Assembly (NCBI RefSeq): GCF_004210375.1
Contig: NC_134833.1
Location: 149,722,127-149,786,126, forward strand
DNA length: 64,000 bases
Direction: 5' to 3'
Origin: Tachypleus tridentatus
Lineage: Eukaryota; Arthropoda; Merostomata; Xiphosura; Limulidae
Below the pieces are notes generated by a model, which was not told the origin of the DNA, searched no databases, and saw only the letters and a list, made by a program, of their open reading frames with translations. Both the position numbers and the translations under genes were made by a program. Positions 48,520-59,940 of the stretch are shown piece by piece. Position 1 is the first letter of the stretch; each line of letters opens with the position of its first letter.

Positions 48520-49310
48520 CCATACACTACTGATGACGTTTCGGATGAATAGCTGAGACAGCATAATCCATTTCTGAATAAGGGCCGTTTCGGGTGCTTG
48601 AGCAGCCGGAGGAACAGAGTGTCTGTCTCATAGTAAGTCCTACAAATGCTCAATAGGATTCAAGTCCGGTGACTTAACAGTCCATTACTTGTATTTATTC
48701 AACGACATTCATGTTGTTTCACAAATATATATCCAATAGTATCAGGAAATTGGTGAACACTTGATGGTAGGATCTCTCTCACGTCATTTCCTGCTGTCAA
48801 GGGTCCTCCATTTGTTCGCCCTCGCATGCATATGTCGTCCCGAGTCAAGATTAAGCCATGTAAGAGACATATAGACAATAGGCATATATCACTTATCTTG
48901 ATGTCTCCGAATCCTCATAAGTCAATGTCTTGAAAATACACAGAATCTTCTCTCATCAGTACAGGGGTCCAACTGCTGAATGGTCCAGATGCTCTTAATA
49001 GCATCCAGGACTTAAGTTTATTCTCGGAAACCTTTTTTAAGACTGTTGATAATGTATATATAACAATGACTTGTTATATATACAGCACTGTACCTAGTGC
49101 TGCTGGTACGATCTCTGAGGTCTAATACTTCTACGACCCTGGTCCGGACTCCTGTCTTATTTTCCTGTGGTCTGGTATCAGTACCACAATCTACTGACCA
49201 AAGATTGTGACAGCTCTTTGACCTGTGCCATCTGAATCTGAGTGCGATCCTCCTGACACAGTTTGATATCCTTCAATATTTGTTCACATTGATATAAACC
49301 AAACATATCG
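48520..49310 (-). pseudogene. Tc1-like transposase relic
   Basis: On the minus strand the segment near 48650 reads KSPDLNPIEHL, followed by PPAAQAPETALIQKWIML and LSQLFIRNVISS, the C-terminal end of Tc1 transposases. Upstream, weaker matches include VREILPSSVHQF and a REDRY-like region. Frameshifts and stops are frequent. GTGTCTCAATAAATTTACGT near 47868 resembles a Tc1-type end. Confidence 0.65.
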
Positions 49311-49359
49311 GGCTCACTCATTACTCACCATGTCTACTGTCCCATCTTCTCTTTCACAA

Positions 49360-49579
49360 GCCCACCATGGGCATTTAACTCACAATCTGAGGGTTGCGGG
49401 TTTGAATTCCCGTCACACCAGAAATTCTTGTCCTTTCAACCGTGAGAAAATTATAATGTAATGGTCAATCCCAATATTCGTTGGTAAAAGAGTATCTCAA
49501 GAGTTGGCGGTGGGTGGTGATGACTAGCTTCCTCCCCTCTAGCCTTGATGTAGCTTTGCGCGAAATTCAAGAAAACAAA
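49360..49579 (+). mobile_element. SINE family A, plus orientation, internally deleted
   Basis: 11-bp duplication CTCTTTCACAA at 49349-49359 and 49580-49590. The head start is shortened and the segment between CTCTAGCCTT and GATGTAGC (the TTAGGGACGG block) is missing. Confidence 0.87.
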
Positions 49580-49737
49580 CTCTTTCACAAATTTCAAATA
49601 CTTTTCCCTCAAATATAACATTATTTATATCTAACGGAAAGACAGTTTTAGTTTACCAAATAATGTACAATATTTCATTGTTCTCAGTACAGAGTTTTAG
49701 TTATTCCATAAAGTATTCAATAAAAATATTTCGAGAG

Positions 49738-50003
49738 TCTGTTTGTTTGTTTGTTTTGAATTTCGCGAAAAGCTACACGAGGGCTATCTACGCTAGCCGT
49801 CCCTAATTTAGCAGTGTAAGACCAGAGGGAATGCAACTAGTCATCACCACCCATCACCAACTCTTGGGCTACTCTTTTACCAACGAATAGTAGAATTGAC
49901 AGTCACATTATAACACCCCCATGGCTGAAAGGGCGGGCATGGTTGGTGCGACCGGGATTCGAACCCATGACCTTGAAATTACCAGTCGAACGCCTTAAAC
50001 CAA
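49738..50003 (-). mobile_element. SINE family A truncated at the inner edge of the right arm
   Basis: Tail GTTTGTTTGTTTG and body are intact. The head ends at CGCCTTAAACCAAC, within about 10 bp of the start of sequence homologous to the left arm. Confidence 0.85.
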
Positions 50004-50008
50004 CTATA

Positions 50009-51985
50009 ATATTAGCTAAACCAAAATATATTATAACTAATAATATTCCAGAATTCTTGAATATAATTAAACACTAAAAAATGTATTATTAAATAAAGGT
50101 CCAGCGAATATCTGTGCAAACATGCGATGTGATTTTCTACAAAAAAGTACATGGAGGAATTTTAAACCTGCACAGATCATATGACCTAGAATAATTTATC
50201 TGCTGTAATTTAATTCTAAGAAAACTGAACAAATTTCATAGAAACATGTATTAAATTTCGAACAAAGAAACCTATCTATATATACCAAGACTAAATATCA
50301 ATCCAGTAACAGAGCTAACAATATGCTTTGATGTTCTTTTTTATAAAGATTATAATACATTGCTTCATCAGTTGGTTACCCTCGCGACTAACGATAGTTT
50401 CGACCACAATCCCAAAAATATCTCGTATGGTTCTGCGAGTCTAGAAGGCCTATATTAGTTCTAAATTCATGTATTAACTTATCAATGTAAAACAGTATCT
50501 ATAATGTAAGTATAATGATAAAAGAATTAACCTTGAAGAAAACTAGAAATATTGAACATTGTAATAGAAAGTGTTAATCAAAGGAAGATTTGATTTAACG
50601 CTCAAAATATTCATTATATATCTCAAGTTATAATTCATAATATTGCTCTGTTTTCTTCCTTCTTTTGTTAAAATTTAGATTGCTAAGCTCCTGTAACCTA
50701 TGTATTTGTTTTACAAGTTTTGTTCCAAGTTACACCAAGATCTTTAAGCGTGTAGCCACTCCTAAACTTGAGCTAATAAACAAAATGGAAGACAACTAGT
50801 CAACAACAGTCACAGCTAACTCTTGACTTTTTCATGCTTGACCGAATAGTCGGATTTGGCAGCTACTCTTACAGCTCAGCCATAGTCTCAAAGTGCTAAT
50901 TGCAATTTTATGGAAGCGGGTCGCGAACCATGAACTCTCAGACTTACAGTTCGAGTAAGCTAAACGCTAAGCTGCGCTGGCTTTCTGCTTAATTATTTTA
51001 GCTTTCTTTATTTAATCGTATTTAGCGCACTTGACGAAGGGGCACAGCTTATGATACACAGTTATGATCCCTGGGTAGATGGATATTGGTGAAAACAAAA
51101 TACTGTCTTGAAATAAATCAGATAACTTACTTTAAGATAAAGCACCTTGAAGACATTTGTTGCTAAGAACATAAACTGTGTTTCTGAAAATTCTAACGAT
51201 GTTAGTTATTTTAAAACTCGCCTAACTTTCTGATTGATGTTTACTGACTATTATTTATTATTGAATGATACAAAATACTGTAATATATTCAGTTACTTAA
51301 CTTTGGCGGGAAATCACGTTACAAAGGTTGTAAAATAGATGAGGAAGTAGAACGTTTATTCTGTCGACAAATGAGACACAGGATGTTCTGCTTGCACGTC
51401 ATGAGTTGTGATGAAACACATTTGGACAGAAAGTTAATTCGGCTTTACTTCGTGTACGTGTGATTGTAGATAACTGCTCGTATCAAGTGGTAGTACGTGT
51501 ATTGAATACGGGTTATATCTTACAAGTCTAGAAACTTACGACTAAAAGTAAATAAGAACAGTTCGTCATTCTTACTATATCTGCTATATTTAGTGCCGAC
51601 GAAGCCTGTCGCACAATACCAGAACTAAGAGAAGAAAGCACTTATCTTATTGGATAAGACTTACTGAAACAGAGAAGAACGGAACTCAGTACTAATTCTA
51701 TTGTAGAGGTCTTATCATAACTTGAAATAACTGAAGTAAATACTTACTAAAACAGTGAGAAATCGAAAACAGCGCTTATACCATTAAAGAAGGCTTATTA
51801 CAACAGAGAAAAACCGAATTTTGTACTTATCCTATTGGAAAAGACTTATTAACATAGAGAAGGATCGAACTTAAGACCAATCGACTAATGTTCGCTTAAG
51901 CGTTAAAATATAAAAAATTGATTAATTCCTTGAAGTACTTAACATGACTCATCTCATCAATGAGAGAAACACAGTATATGTGTTA
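50009..51985 (-). repeat. Inverted duplication segment A, right arm
   Basis: Mirror of 29175-31022, lying beyond the 3' end of the transporter gene. Contains the family D SINE copy. The stretch 51660-51985 is the diverged outer part. Confidence 0.92.
50700..50990 (-). mobile_element. Old tRNA-derived SINE (family D), right-arm copy
   Basis: This is the reverse complement of the element at 30040-30320, with GGGTCGCGAACCATGAAC-like box B complement. It is shared by both arms, so it predates their duplication. Confidence 0.55.
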
Positions 51986-51989
51986 GTTA

Positions 51990-53605
51990 AACTGTAGTTA
52001 ATAAGTTTGTTTCACGGTAAACTTACTGTAGTTAGTAAGTTTGTTTCACAGTAAACTTACTGCAGTTAGTAGGTTTGTTTCACTGTAGACTTACTGGTAG
52101 GTTTGTTTCACTGTAAACTTACTGCAGTTAGTAAGTTTGTTTCACTGTAGACTTTCTGTAGTTAGTAAGTTTATTATTTATATAGCCCTACTTCAGGCCA
52201 CAGTTTGACCATGTCACCAGTTATTCAGCTTTTTAAGATATTTACCATATATTTTTACATCTCCGAATATGATCTACAAAAACAATCAGGATGATGTTCA
52301 ACCTACTTTTTGAGTTATAATTTTTTTAAATATCTTCTGACCATACGTTGTTGTTGGGTTGTCAAGTGATTTCACAGCCTCACTATGAAACTCCTAAGAG
52401 AGATAAACTTGGTTTGAGACCATTTTTGAATTCTGTGAGATTACTTCAGTCGGTGTAGCAAATTTCAGTCTTCTACCACCATTACTCTTGCAGCTTTAAG
52501 CAGCCAAAGTTGCCCAAAAATGAATTCACCAAAAATAACAAAAAATTAACTAAATTTTACAGGGCTGTAAATTAGAAACTATTAGAGATATTGATCTAGT
52601 CTTTGGTAGTTTTTCATTATATGGGTAGATGAGCACATGGGAAAATTTTCAAGGTATTCTGTGGGGATCACCTGGAAAATTTTTCAAAATCTGGATGATT
52701 TGACATGGAATGACCCTTTACTGTACATTCACTACTATTAATAAGTTTGTTTTACTGCACATTAACTACAGTTAATAAGTTTGTTTTACTGTACATTCAC
52801 TACAGTTAATAAGTTTTTTTACTGTACATTCACTACAGTTAATAAGTTTGTTTTACTGTACATTCACTACAGTTAATAAGTTTTTTACTGTACATTCACT
52901 ACAGTTAATAAGTTTTTTACTGTACATTCACTACAGTTAATAAGTTTTTTTACTGTACATTCACTACTATTAATAAGTTTGTTTTACTGCACATTAACTA
53001 CAGTTAATAAGATTGTTTTACTGTACATTCACTACAATTAATAAGTTTGTTTACTGTACATTCACTACAGTTAATAAGTTTGTTTTACTGTACATTCACT
53101 ACAGTTAATAAGTTTTTTTACTGTACATTCACTACAGTTAATAAGTTTGTTTTACTATACATTCACTACAATTAATAAGTTTTTAATGTACATTCACTAC
53201 AGTTAATAAGTTTGTTTTACTGTACATTCACTACAGTTAATAAGTTTGTTTTACTGTACATTCACTACAGTTAATAAGTTTTTTTACTGTACATTCACTA
53301 CAGTTAATAAGTTTGTTTTACTGTACATTCACTACAGTTAATAAGTTTTTTTACTGTACATTCACTACAGTTAATAAGTTTGTTTTACTGTACATTCACT
53401 ACAATTAATAAGTTTTTACTGTACATTCACTACAGTTAATAAGTTTTTTTACTGTACATTCACTACAATTAATAAGTTTTTTACTGTACAATCACTACAG
53501 TTAATAAGTTTGTTTTACTGTACATTCACTACAGTTAATAAGTTTGTTTTACTGTACATTCACTACAGTTAATAAGTTTGCTTTACTGTACATTCACTAC
53601 TGTTA
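51990..53605. repeat. 34-bp minisatellite of the right arm, split by a 550-bp insertion
   Basis: The unit is TAATAAGTTTGTTTTACTGT followed by ACATTCACTACAGT, with frequent loss of G in the TTTG run. It is the reverse-complement relative of the array at 25292-26575. Units lie at 51990-52175 and 52725-53605. Confidence 0.9.
52176..52724. mobile_element. Unclassified insertion inside the right-arm minisatellite
   Basis: About 550 bp of unique sequence from TAGCCCTACTTCAGGCC to GACATGGAATGACCC separates two blocks of the same array. No long open frame or clear terminal inverted repeats are visible. The left-arm array lacks it. Confidence 0.5.
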
Positions 53606-53639
53606 AACTTACTGGTAATACTTACTCTACCCTCGTCCC

Positions 53640-53700
53640 AACTTATCTTAATCTGAACTACCCTCTACTACACTTTCCATCTTCATCTAAACTGTCCACA
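53640..53700 (-). repeat. Unexpanded relic of the 34-bp GGATGG-type repeat
   Basis: Read in reverse it gives GTGGACAGTTTAGATGAAGA and TGGAAAGTGTAGTAGAGGGT, about two degenerate units of the array that spans 2.7 kb at the mirror position in the left arm. Confidence 0.65.
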
Positions 53701-55690
53701 AAAACAAGTTCATATGGAATAAAAACCAGTTGGCTCGTGTCGTGAGTTTTGACGGCGTGGTTTATAAAAAGCCAACATGAATGTTTTTAGTGTTTTTTTT
53801 CATTTGACTGATCTCCTGAGTAGATAATATTACTGTCAGAAATCACTCCTGGTGTCAGATTCAAACTGAGTGAATATTGAGATTTCATTGCTTCTGATAT
53901 TTGTTTGTTTGTTTTTTAAACTGTCAAGTGAAGCTACACAAACTGATATTTTCTCATACTAGTCCTTAACTCTGAGCTGACTGACTACAGGGAAGGCAAC
54001 TCTTGAGCTACTCCTGTATGAACGAATAGTTGGATCTGACTGTCACCCTTATAATTCACTCATGGTCCAAAGGTGCGAAACGAGGTTTTATAACAGGAAC
54101 TTTATGTTTATGGAGTCGCAGTCCAAACACATATATATATATTCACAACTTTCAACAACACATTCACCTCAGCTCTGTTAACGTAACCCCTTCCCACTCT
54201 CGGCTCAAACCTCTTGAAACTTGTTGATGATGATGAGTGTTATGTTACATTTTGGCCCATTAGGGCTCAGATAAATCGTAGAATAATTTGATTGGTAAAA
54301 AGATACTGAAGTGAAGAAACATTTTAGTAGTTTGATCCAGAGTAAGACACCTGCTGCAGCATTTGAAATATAAACCTGTTTCACGAAATGAACATTTTGT
54401 AAGATAAAGTTTATTTACCTAACACTGACCGGAAATGTTTTTAAGACAGCTAGCTTGTTTGATTGTATTGTTAGAAGTTTGTGACTGTACGTTAATAATA
54501 CGTTGTTATTTTTTCAAAACTAGCTTAGTTAGGAGAATAGGTGTGGCCTGTTCTTTAGTGTGCTTCAGCTGTGAATCTCTAGATCCATATTTCATGACCT
54601 GTTATCACAGAAACATGCCTAAACTTTAGAGCCAAAGAGCGTGCTATAAGAGTAATAGTCAAATCTCACTTTTCGACTATATAAAAATAGTCCACGTGCT
54701 GCTGTATTTGTGGATTTCCATCTTTCCTTTTTTTTATCTACTAGGAACAGTTATATACAGTTAGTCTTTGTCCTAGATTTACGTCAAATTCTCAAATATG
54801 CAAACTTTAAATAAACTAAATAATTATAACAGTTTATTTAAGTTAACTTTTTTAATGTTCATTTTCTCACGTGACCATGAATGAAATTCATAAACTTTAA
54901 TGGCGCTTAGAAAATACGATTGTTAACAACATCTACAAAATTTTGATAAAATATATAGCATATTAAATTGTTTTCTTTTAAAGTATAACAGAACGTATTG
55001 TTATGTAATTAATGTAAACTATTATTTTCCAGAAACGAGGCTAAAAGCCACCAGTAGGAGTCTTAATCACTCACACCCGGGTTATTAGTTTCTGTCTCAA
55101 CTTTCTGGGAGCCAAGTATACTAAAGTGTGGAAATATTAAAATTTGAATTCTCAACCCCAGGGCCACGCTGCGCTTCAAGGTATTAATAGCTGTATTCTT
55201 AAGCCTAGGACAACTCTGCAAATCAATATATTAAAACATGAATTATAAAACTCAGGGCTACCTGGTTGTTTTCATATCGAAACCTACATACTGAAATTTA
55301 GGGCTACATGAATGTTGAGATTTAAAAACTTCTATTTTCAAACTCATTGTTAAGATATGTAACAAAATGTTAAAATTTATTCTCCAACTCAGGACTACGA
55401 TGAATATCAATGTATAAAAACTATATTCTCACACTCAGGGTCACCCGATTTGAGTAGATTAACAACATCTGAAACGACTCACCCATGGATTTAACGACGT
55501 CCTATTTCATACCATGTTTTCTGTAGAACTGTCTACATAAGCCTGGCATTCCGTCTCAATAGAGATAGATTTTAAAATTATATTTTATAATAGCAACAAC
55601 ACCCTTTACGTCATAATGTTGTATAAGAAAAGAAATACTGTTTTCAACCATACCACACTGTATTTTATCTTCGAATGTTTCAGTCATAAC

Positions 55691-55757
55691 GTCCCCGCTA
55701 GTACTGCGGTAAGTCTGTTGATTTAAAACGCTAAAATTAGGGGTTCGATTCCCCTAG
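55691..55757 (+). mobile_element. SINE family C head, right-arm copy
   Basis: GTCCCCGCTAGTACTGCGGT (head) and GGGGTTCGATTCCCC (box B) mirror the element at 19423-19553. Its tail is expanded into the next feature. Confidence 0.75.
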
Positions 55758-55937
55758 GTTGGCTCAGCAGATAACCCGATGTGACTCTGCTATAAACAAA
55801 CACAGTCACAATGTTACGTGGGCTCAACAGATAACCCGATGTGACTCTGCTATAAACAAACACAGTCACAATGTTACGTGGGCATAGCAGATAACCCGAT
55901 GTGACTCTGCTATAAACAAACACAGTCACAATGTTAC
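55758..55937. repeat. 60-bp tandem triplication of a SINE C tail
   Basis: Three units of exactly 60 bp (AGATAACCCGATGTGACTCT, CAAACACAGTCACAATGTTA and so on), differing at a few positions. The left arm has the unit once, so the array arose or was lost after the duplication. Confidence 0.92.
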
Positions 55938-56983
55938 TCTGACATTATTATATCTCCTTATCCTCAAAAAATTTTGATCACATCTGTTTATTACAAAATC
56001 ACTTTCAGCATTTAGACCAATATAAAAGAATTATTATATTATCTTTTCCGTTGTACCCGACGAAAATGTAAATTAATTTTCTAAACTGATAGAAATATTT
56101 GAATAAACTTTTAAAAAATAAATTACGTGATTGTTGTTGGATGATATAACATGTTTTATGTAACCAGAAGAAGGTTGGATGTTGTAACACTTCTTACAAA
56201 TAATGAAGTTCTTGTTGTATCGTATATCATATTTTATAAAGTTATTAAATCATTGTTGTGCAATGCAACAAGGTTTATAAATTACCAGTTTATTGTTGTT
56301 AACATCAACAATGATGTTTTTCGTTTTGGTGAATGATATAGTCAGGTGGAGCCACTTTTATGATGTATGAAGCCAGTTTTATCTAATAGGTTTCATCATC
56401 TACCAACCAGTAGCTTTATATCATCTGCCTGCTAACAAAAAAGTATAATGAACTTTTCTGTTCGTTCTTTAACTTGATATAGTAGAACTTATAAAGGGAA
56501 CACACGATATCACATGGATAAACTAAAATAAACTTTTAAAGATCTAATTACGTTCACCATTTGATTAACATGGGATAACTGTTTATCATCGAATAGTTAC
56601 CGAATGCGAAAGACAAGCTGGAAAGTTCAAAATGTTAACAAATTAAAACTGAAGAAAATAACTACTTTGAAATACAAAACCGTTTACAAATACTTTAACC
56701 AAAGGACTTGGAATGTTTCTTGTGAAAATATTGAATCTGAACTAAAATAACGTTTATTTTTGTTTCAAGTTTACAAAATTATGAAAAAATTAATAATTTA
56801 TAACATTACTATTTATATATAACTAAAGATATTGTTCAGCGTGTTCTATAGTTGTGTGGTTTCTTTCGGATTACTTGGTAGAAATAATGCTAAGTCCAGT
56901 CTATGCAAAGACATTAGTTAAATTAGTTTCTTCAGTAAGGTTTGTTACAACCTACACTTAGTATGACATAACTCGTTCCACAT

Positions 56984-57190
56984 CTCACTAAACATGCTCG
57001 CCCTTTCAGTCGTGGAGGCGTTATAATGTGACAGTCAATCCCACTATTCGTTGGTAAAAGAGTAGCCCAAGAGTTGGCGATGGGTGGTGATGACTAGCTG
57101 CATTCCTTCTTGTTTTACACTGCTATATAAATGACGACTAGCACAGATAGCCCTCGTGTGGCTTTGCGCGAAATTAAGAAAGAAACAAAC
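56984..57190 (+). mobile_element. SINE family A, head truncated; right-arm copy of a shared insertion
   Basis: This is the reverse complement of the element at 18173-18384, truncated at the same point (CTCACTAAACATGCTCGCCC). Homology between the arms stops at the tail end of this SINE. Confidence 0.85.
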
Positions 57191-57915
57191 ATAACTCGTA
57201 GGCCTAACTAAATTTACAAACAATCTTTCCAACTTTGAGACTACTAGAGATTTAATACACTAATGACACTAACAGAATGATTGATCATTCACAAACTGAA
57301 TACTTTATTCAACTAACTAAAGAAAGAAGACATTAATAGTTTGTCCTGTGAAGTTAGCAGATATCAAAAAGCTTCTAGTATGAGATAAGTCAAAACTTAT
57401 CACAGTAATTAGAAGTGTGACAAGATCCATAGGTTTAGTTTACCATTAATATAAGGTCAAGATGATATGGAGATCTGTGCTTCGTCAAAACGTTTTGTTT
57501 TCATCACTTGTTGACCTTTGCATGTTTATTGTTAACCGATATTTAATATTGATTGCTTGCAACAGTCTTTCCTTGTAGACCTTCATAAAAGATACTTTAC
57601 AAACTCCGAGAAGAGAGACAGCCTTCTTAAGTAATAGTTCTTTCTTTAGAATTTAGGCGCTAATTGACAAAATGAAAAACTAATAAGTTGGGAAAGTAAA
57701 GGTTTTTATTACATATTTGTTCGTTTTAATGATCCAGTAAATAAGATACAAATTTGGTAGGTTCAGGATTGCTTTATCTAGATTATTAATATCTTTTGAT
57801 TTGGTAGTGGTGTTTTATCTACCGGACATATATGTAACTAAAAAATAATACACGGCGTTAATTGACAACAAATCATGTTCTTGTGATGTGATATGAATTC
57901 TCGTTAGATATGATA
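57191..57915. other. Right-arm-only spacer between segments B and C
   Basis: No coding or repeat feature and no counterpart at the mirror position in the left arm. Confidence 0.5.
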
Positions 57916-58279
57916 CCGTGTTTCTCCGATACTAAGACCTACCCATAAAATAAGGCCTAGTGTGATTTTTGGGGATAGTTTTAATATAAGCCCTACCCTT
58001 AAAATAAGCCCTAGTTAAAAGTGGCAGGAAGAGGAAAGAAGTTAAAAAAAATTAATTTATTAATTAGTTTAATAGTTAGTTCATTAGTTTGTTTAAGTAT
58101 TAATCAGTTAGTTTAATAGTTTAATAATAGTTTATTTTAAATGGTTAGTTTAATAGTTTTACTTTGTAACTTCATTTTTTTAATATATCAAAATAAGACA
58201 TCCCCCGAAAATAAGCCCCAGTGTCATATTTTGGAGTGAAAATTAATATAAGCCCTGTCTTATTTTCGGAGAAACACGG
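57916..58279. mobile_element. MITE with CCGTGTTTCTCCGA terminal inverted repeats
   Basis: Ends CCGTGTTTCTCCGA and TCGGAGAAACACGG are perfectly inverted and flanked by TA on both sides, a Tc1/mariner-type target. Subterminal AATAAGCCCTAGT-type repeats and an AT-rich TTAGTTTAATAG core lie inside. Similar elements occur in many animal genomes. Confidence 0.82.
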
Positions 58280-58429
58280 TAAGTGGTTATGTTGCACTGG
58301 GCTGCCATCTATTAGGACGCAGTGACATTTTAGAAGGTACACGAGATTCAAATAATACTAATTTCCAACAAAAAGAACAAATATATATTTCCAACATCTA
58401 TTTCTCAATAAAACGTATTTTGATATACT

Positions 58430-59235
58430 GGATATATCAAAGATGTCGGAAGTTCGATATTGTTTTAAAGTTATTGTAAAAGGAATAGATCACTGTGAGA
58501 CTTGGAGATGAGAACCTTTAAAGCCATTATGGATCGTAAAATGTGTCAGATGAGGGTAGAATGGAAACATAACTAAGAAAGTAATTATTGAAATGATAAT
58601 TAACAAAGTATTTGAAATAAAAAAAAAAGCAACACTTTCATTATTGAATATATTAAACCAGATAAAGATAGAAAATCATGATACTGGGATTACTAATTAC
58701 ATATCAAGTAGATGAAAAGATATTTAAAGACAATAAGATAAATACTGGGGTTTGTTTAAAGGTAACAAGAGTATAGTGTGTGAAATATGGATCGTAAAAT
58801 GTGTCAGATGAGGGTAGAATGGAAACATAACTAAGAAAGTAATTATTGAAATGATAATTAACAAAGTATTCCAGATAAAGATAGAAAATCATGATACTGG
58901 GATTACTAATTACATATCAAGTAGATGAAAAGATATTTAAAGACAATAAGATAAATACTGGGGTTTGTTTAAAGGTAACAAGAGTATAGTGTGTGAAATA
59001 TTCCAAACTGGTTGAATAAAACAGAGAAATGTAATACGTACTTGAGAGAACTTACTGATAGAAAAAATGGGTAAAAATATGAGAGAATTTGAATAAATAA
59101 GTTTTAAAGAGATGTATTGGTATTGAACACTTTTTGAGGAAGGTTGGTAACCAATGACAACTGGACAAGGAAATTTGTTAATGTTTAATAACATTTTTTT
59201 AATGTCTCTATATATCATAAAGTGGTTTTAAATAT
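58430..59235 (-). repeat. Inverted duplication segment C, right arm
   Basis: Mirror of 14515-15205. It lacks the family B SINE and carries an extra direct copy of about 210-260 bp (58531-58788 and 58789-59001). Confidence 0.9.
58531..59001. repeat. Direct duplication inside right-arm segment C
   Basis: Copy 1 (58531-58788) and copy 2 (58789-59001) share both ends. Copy 1 has an extra 45-bp insert near 58611-58656. The left arm has a single copy without the insert. Confidence 0.9.
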
Positions 59236-59524
59236 GAAGTGTAAACCATTTCTAAAATGTCGAGGTTGCAAATATATTTACTGACTGACAAAAAGATACT
59301 TTAAACCCTTTCCATAGATTACATATCTCATTTTGAGATTCGTAGGTTTACTTTGTTTAGAAAGAAAATAACATAATTTGTTTGAAGGCTAACTGAACTT
59401 TAAGCCGATCAGTAGTATAAATTTAAAAAATGGAAACGTAAGTTTAGTTATTGCATGATATTTAATAAACGTCTTGTTTATGACACGTGTTGACACATAT
59501 TGAAAAAGGATTTACTTTAGTTAC

Positions 59525-59940
59525 ACGATGTATATGTGGAACATAATTCACCTTAAGTATGTTTAAATTAACTGTTTTGTTAAGTTATATCATGAAGTAA
59601 AAACATTGAAAATGTAAGTTTCAAATATTGCATAATATCATCCTTTTTAAGACACATAAATAGTAAGAAATTCTAATTAATAATTTAATGACAAGTATTA
59701 TTTATAAGTCAGTGTAACTGAATAGGTGATGTAATTAACAAATTACTTAGCGTTTAGTGTCCATTTTAGTATAACTTGAGTGGTCAGAAAATATAATGAT
59801 TTTTTCTTTAAACCGGTTGTGTTAAATGTGGTCACCCTGAGACATCAGTTAGTAAGTTCTTTTACCATATCGTCGTGATTTAAGATGATTTAGATGATTA
59901 ATAAATATAATTAATAATTTAGTGATTTAGAAAAAAATTA
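59525..59940. repeat. Dispersed repeat, copy 2
   Basis: Direct-orientation relative of 13725-14030 (TTCACCTTAAGTATGTTTAA). Its orientation does not fit the mirror symmetry of the flanking arms, so it is probably an independent copy of a repeat family. Confidence 0.5.

Larger units (their letters stand above)
53700..57190 (-). repeat. Inverted duplication segment B, right arm (3.5 kb)
   Basis: Mirror of 18173-21548. It contains the triplicated 60-bp SINE tail at 55758-55937 and an ATATATATATAT expansion near 54130. Open frames at 54030 and 56151 recur in the left arm and have no coding support. Confidence 0.92.
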
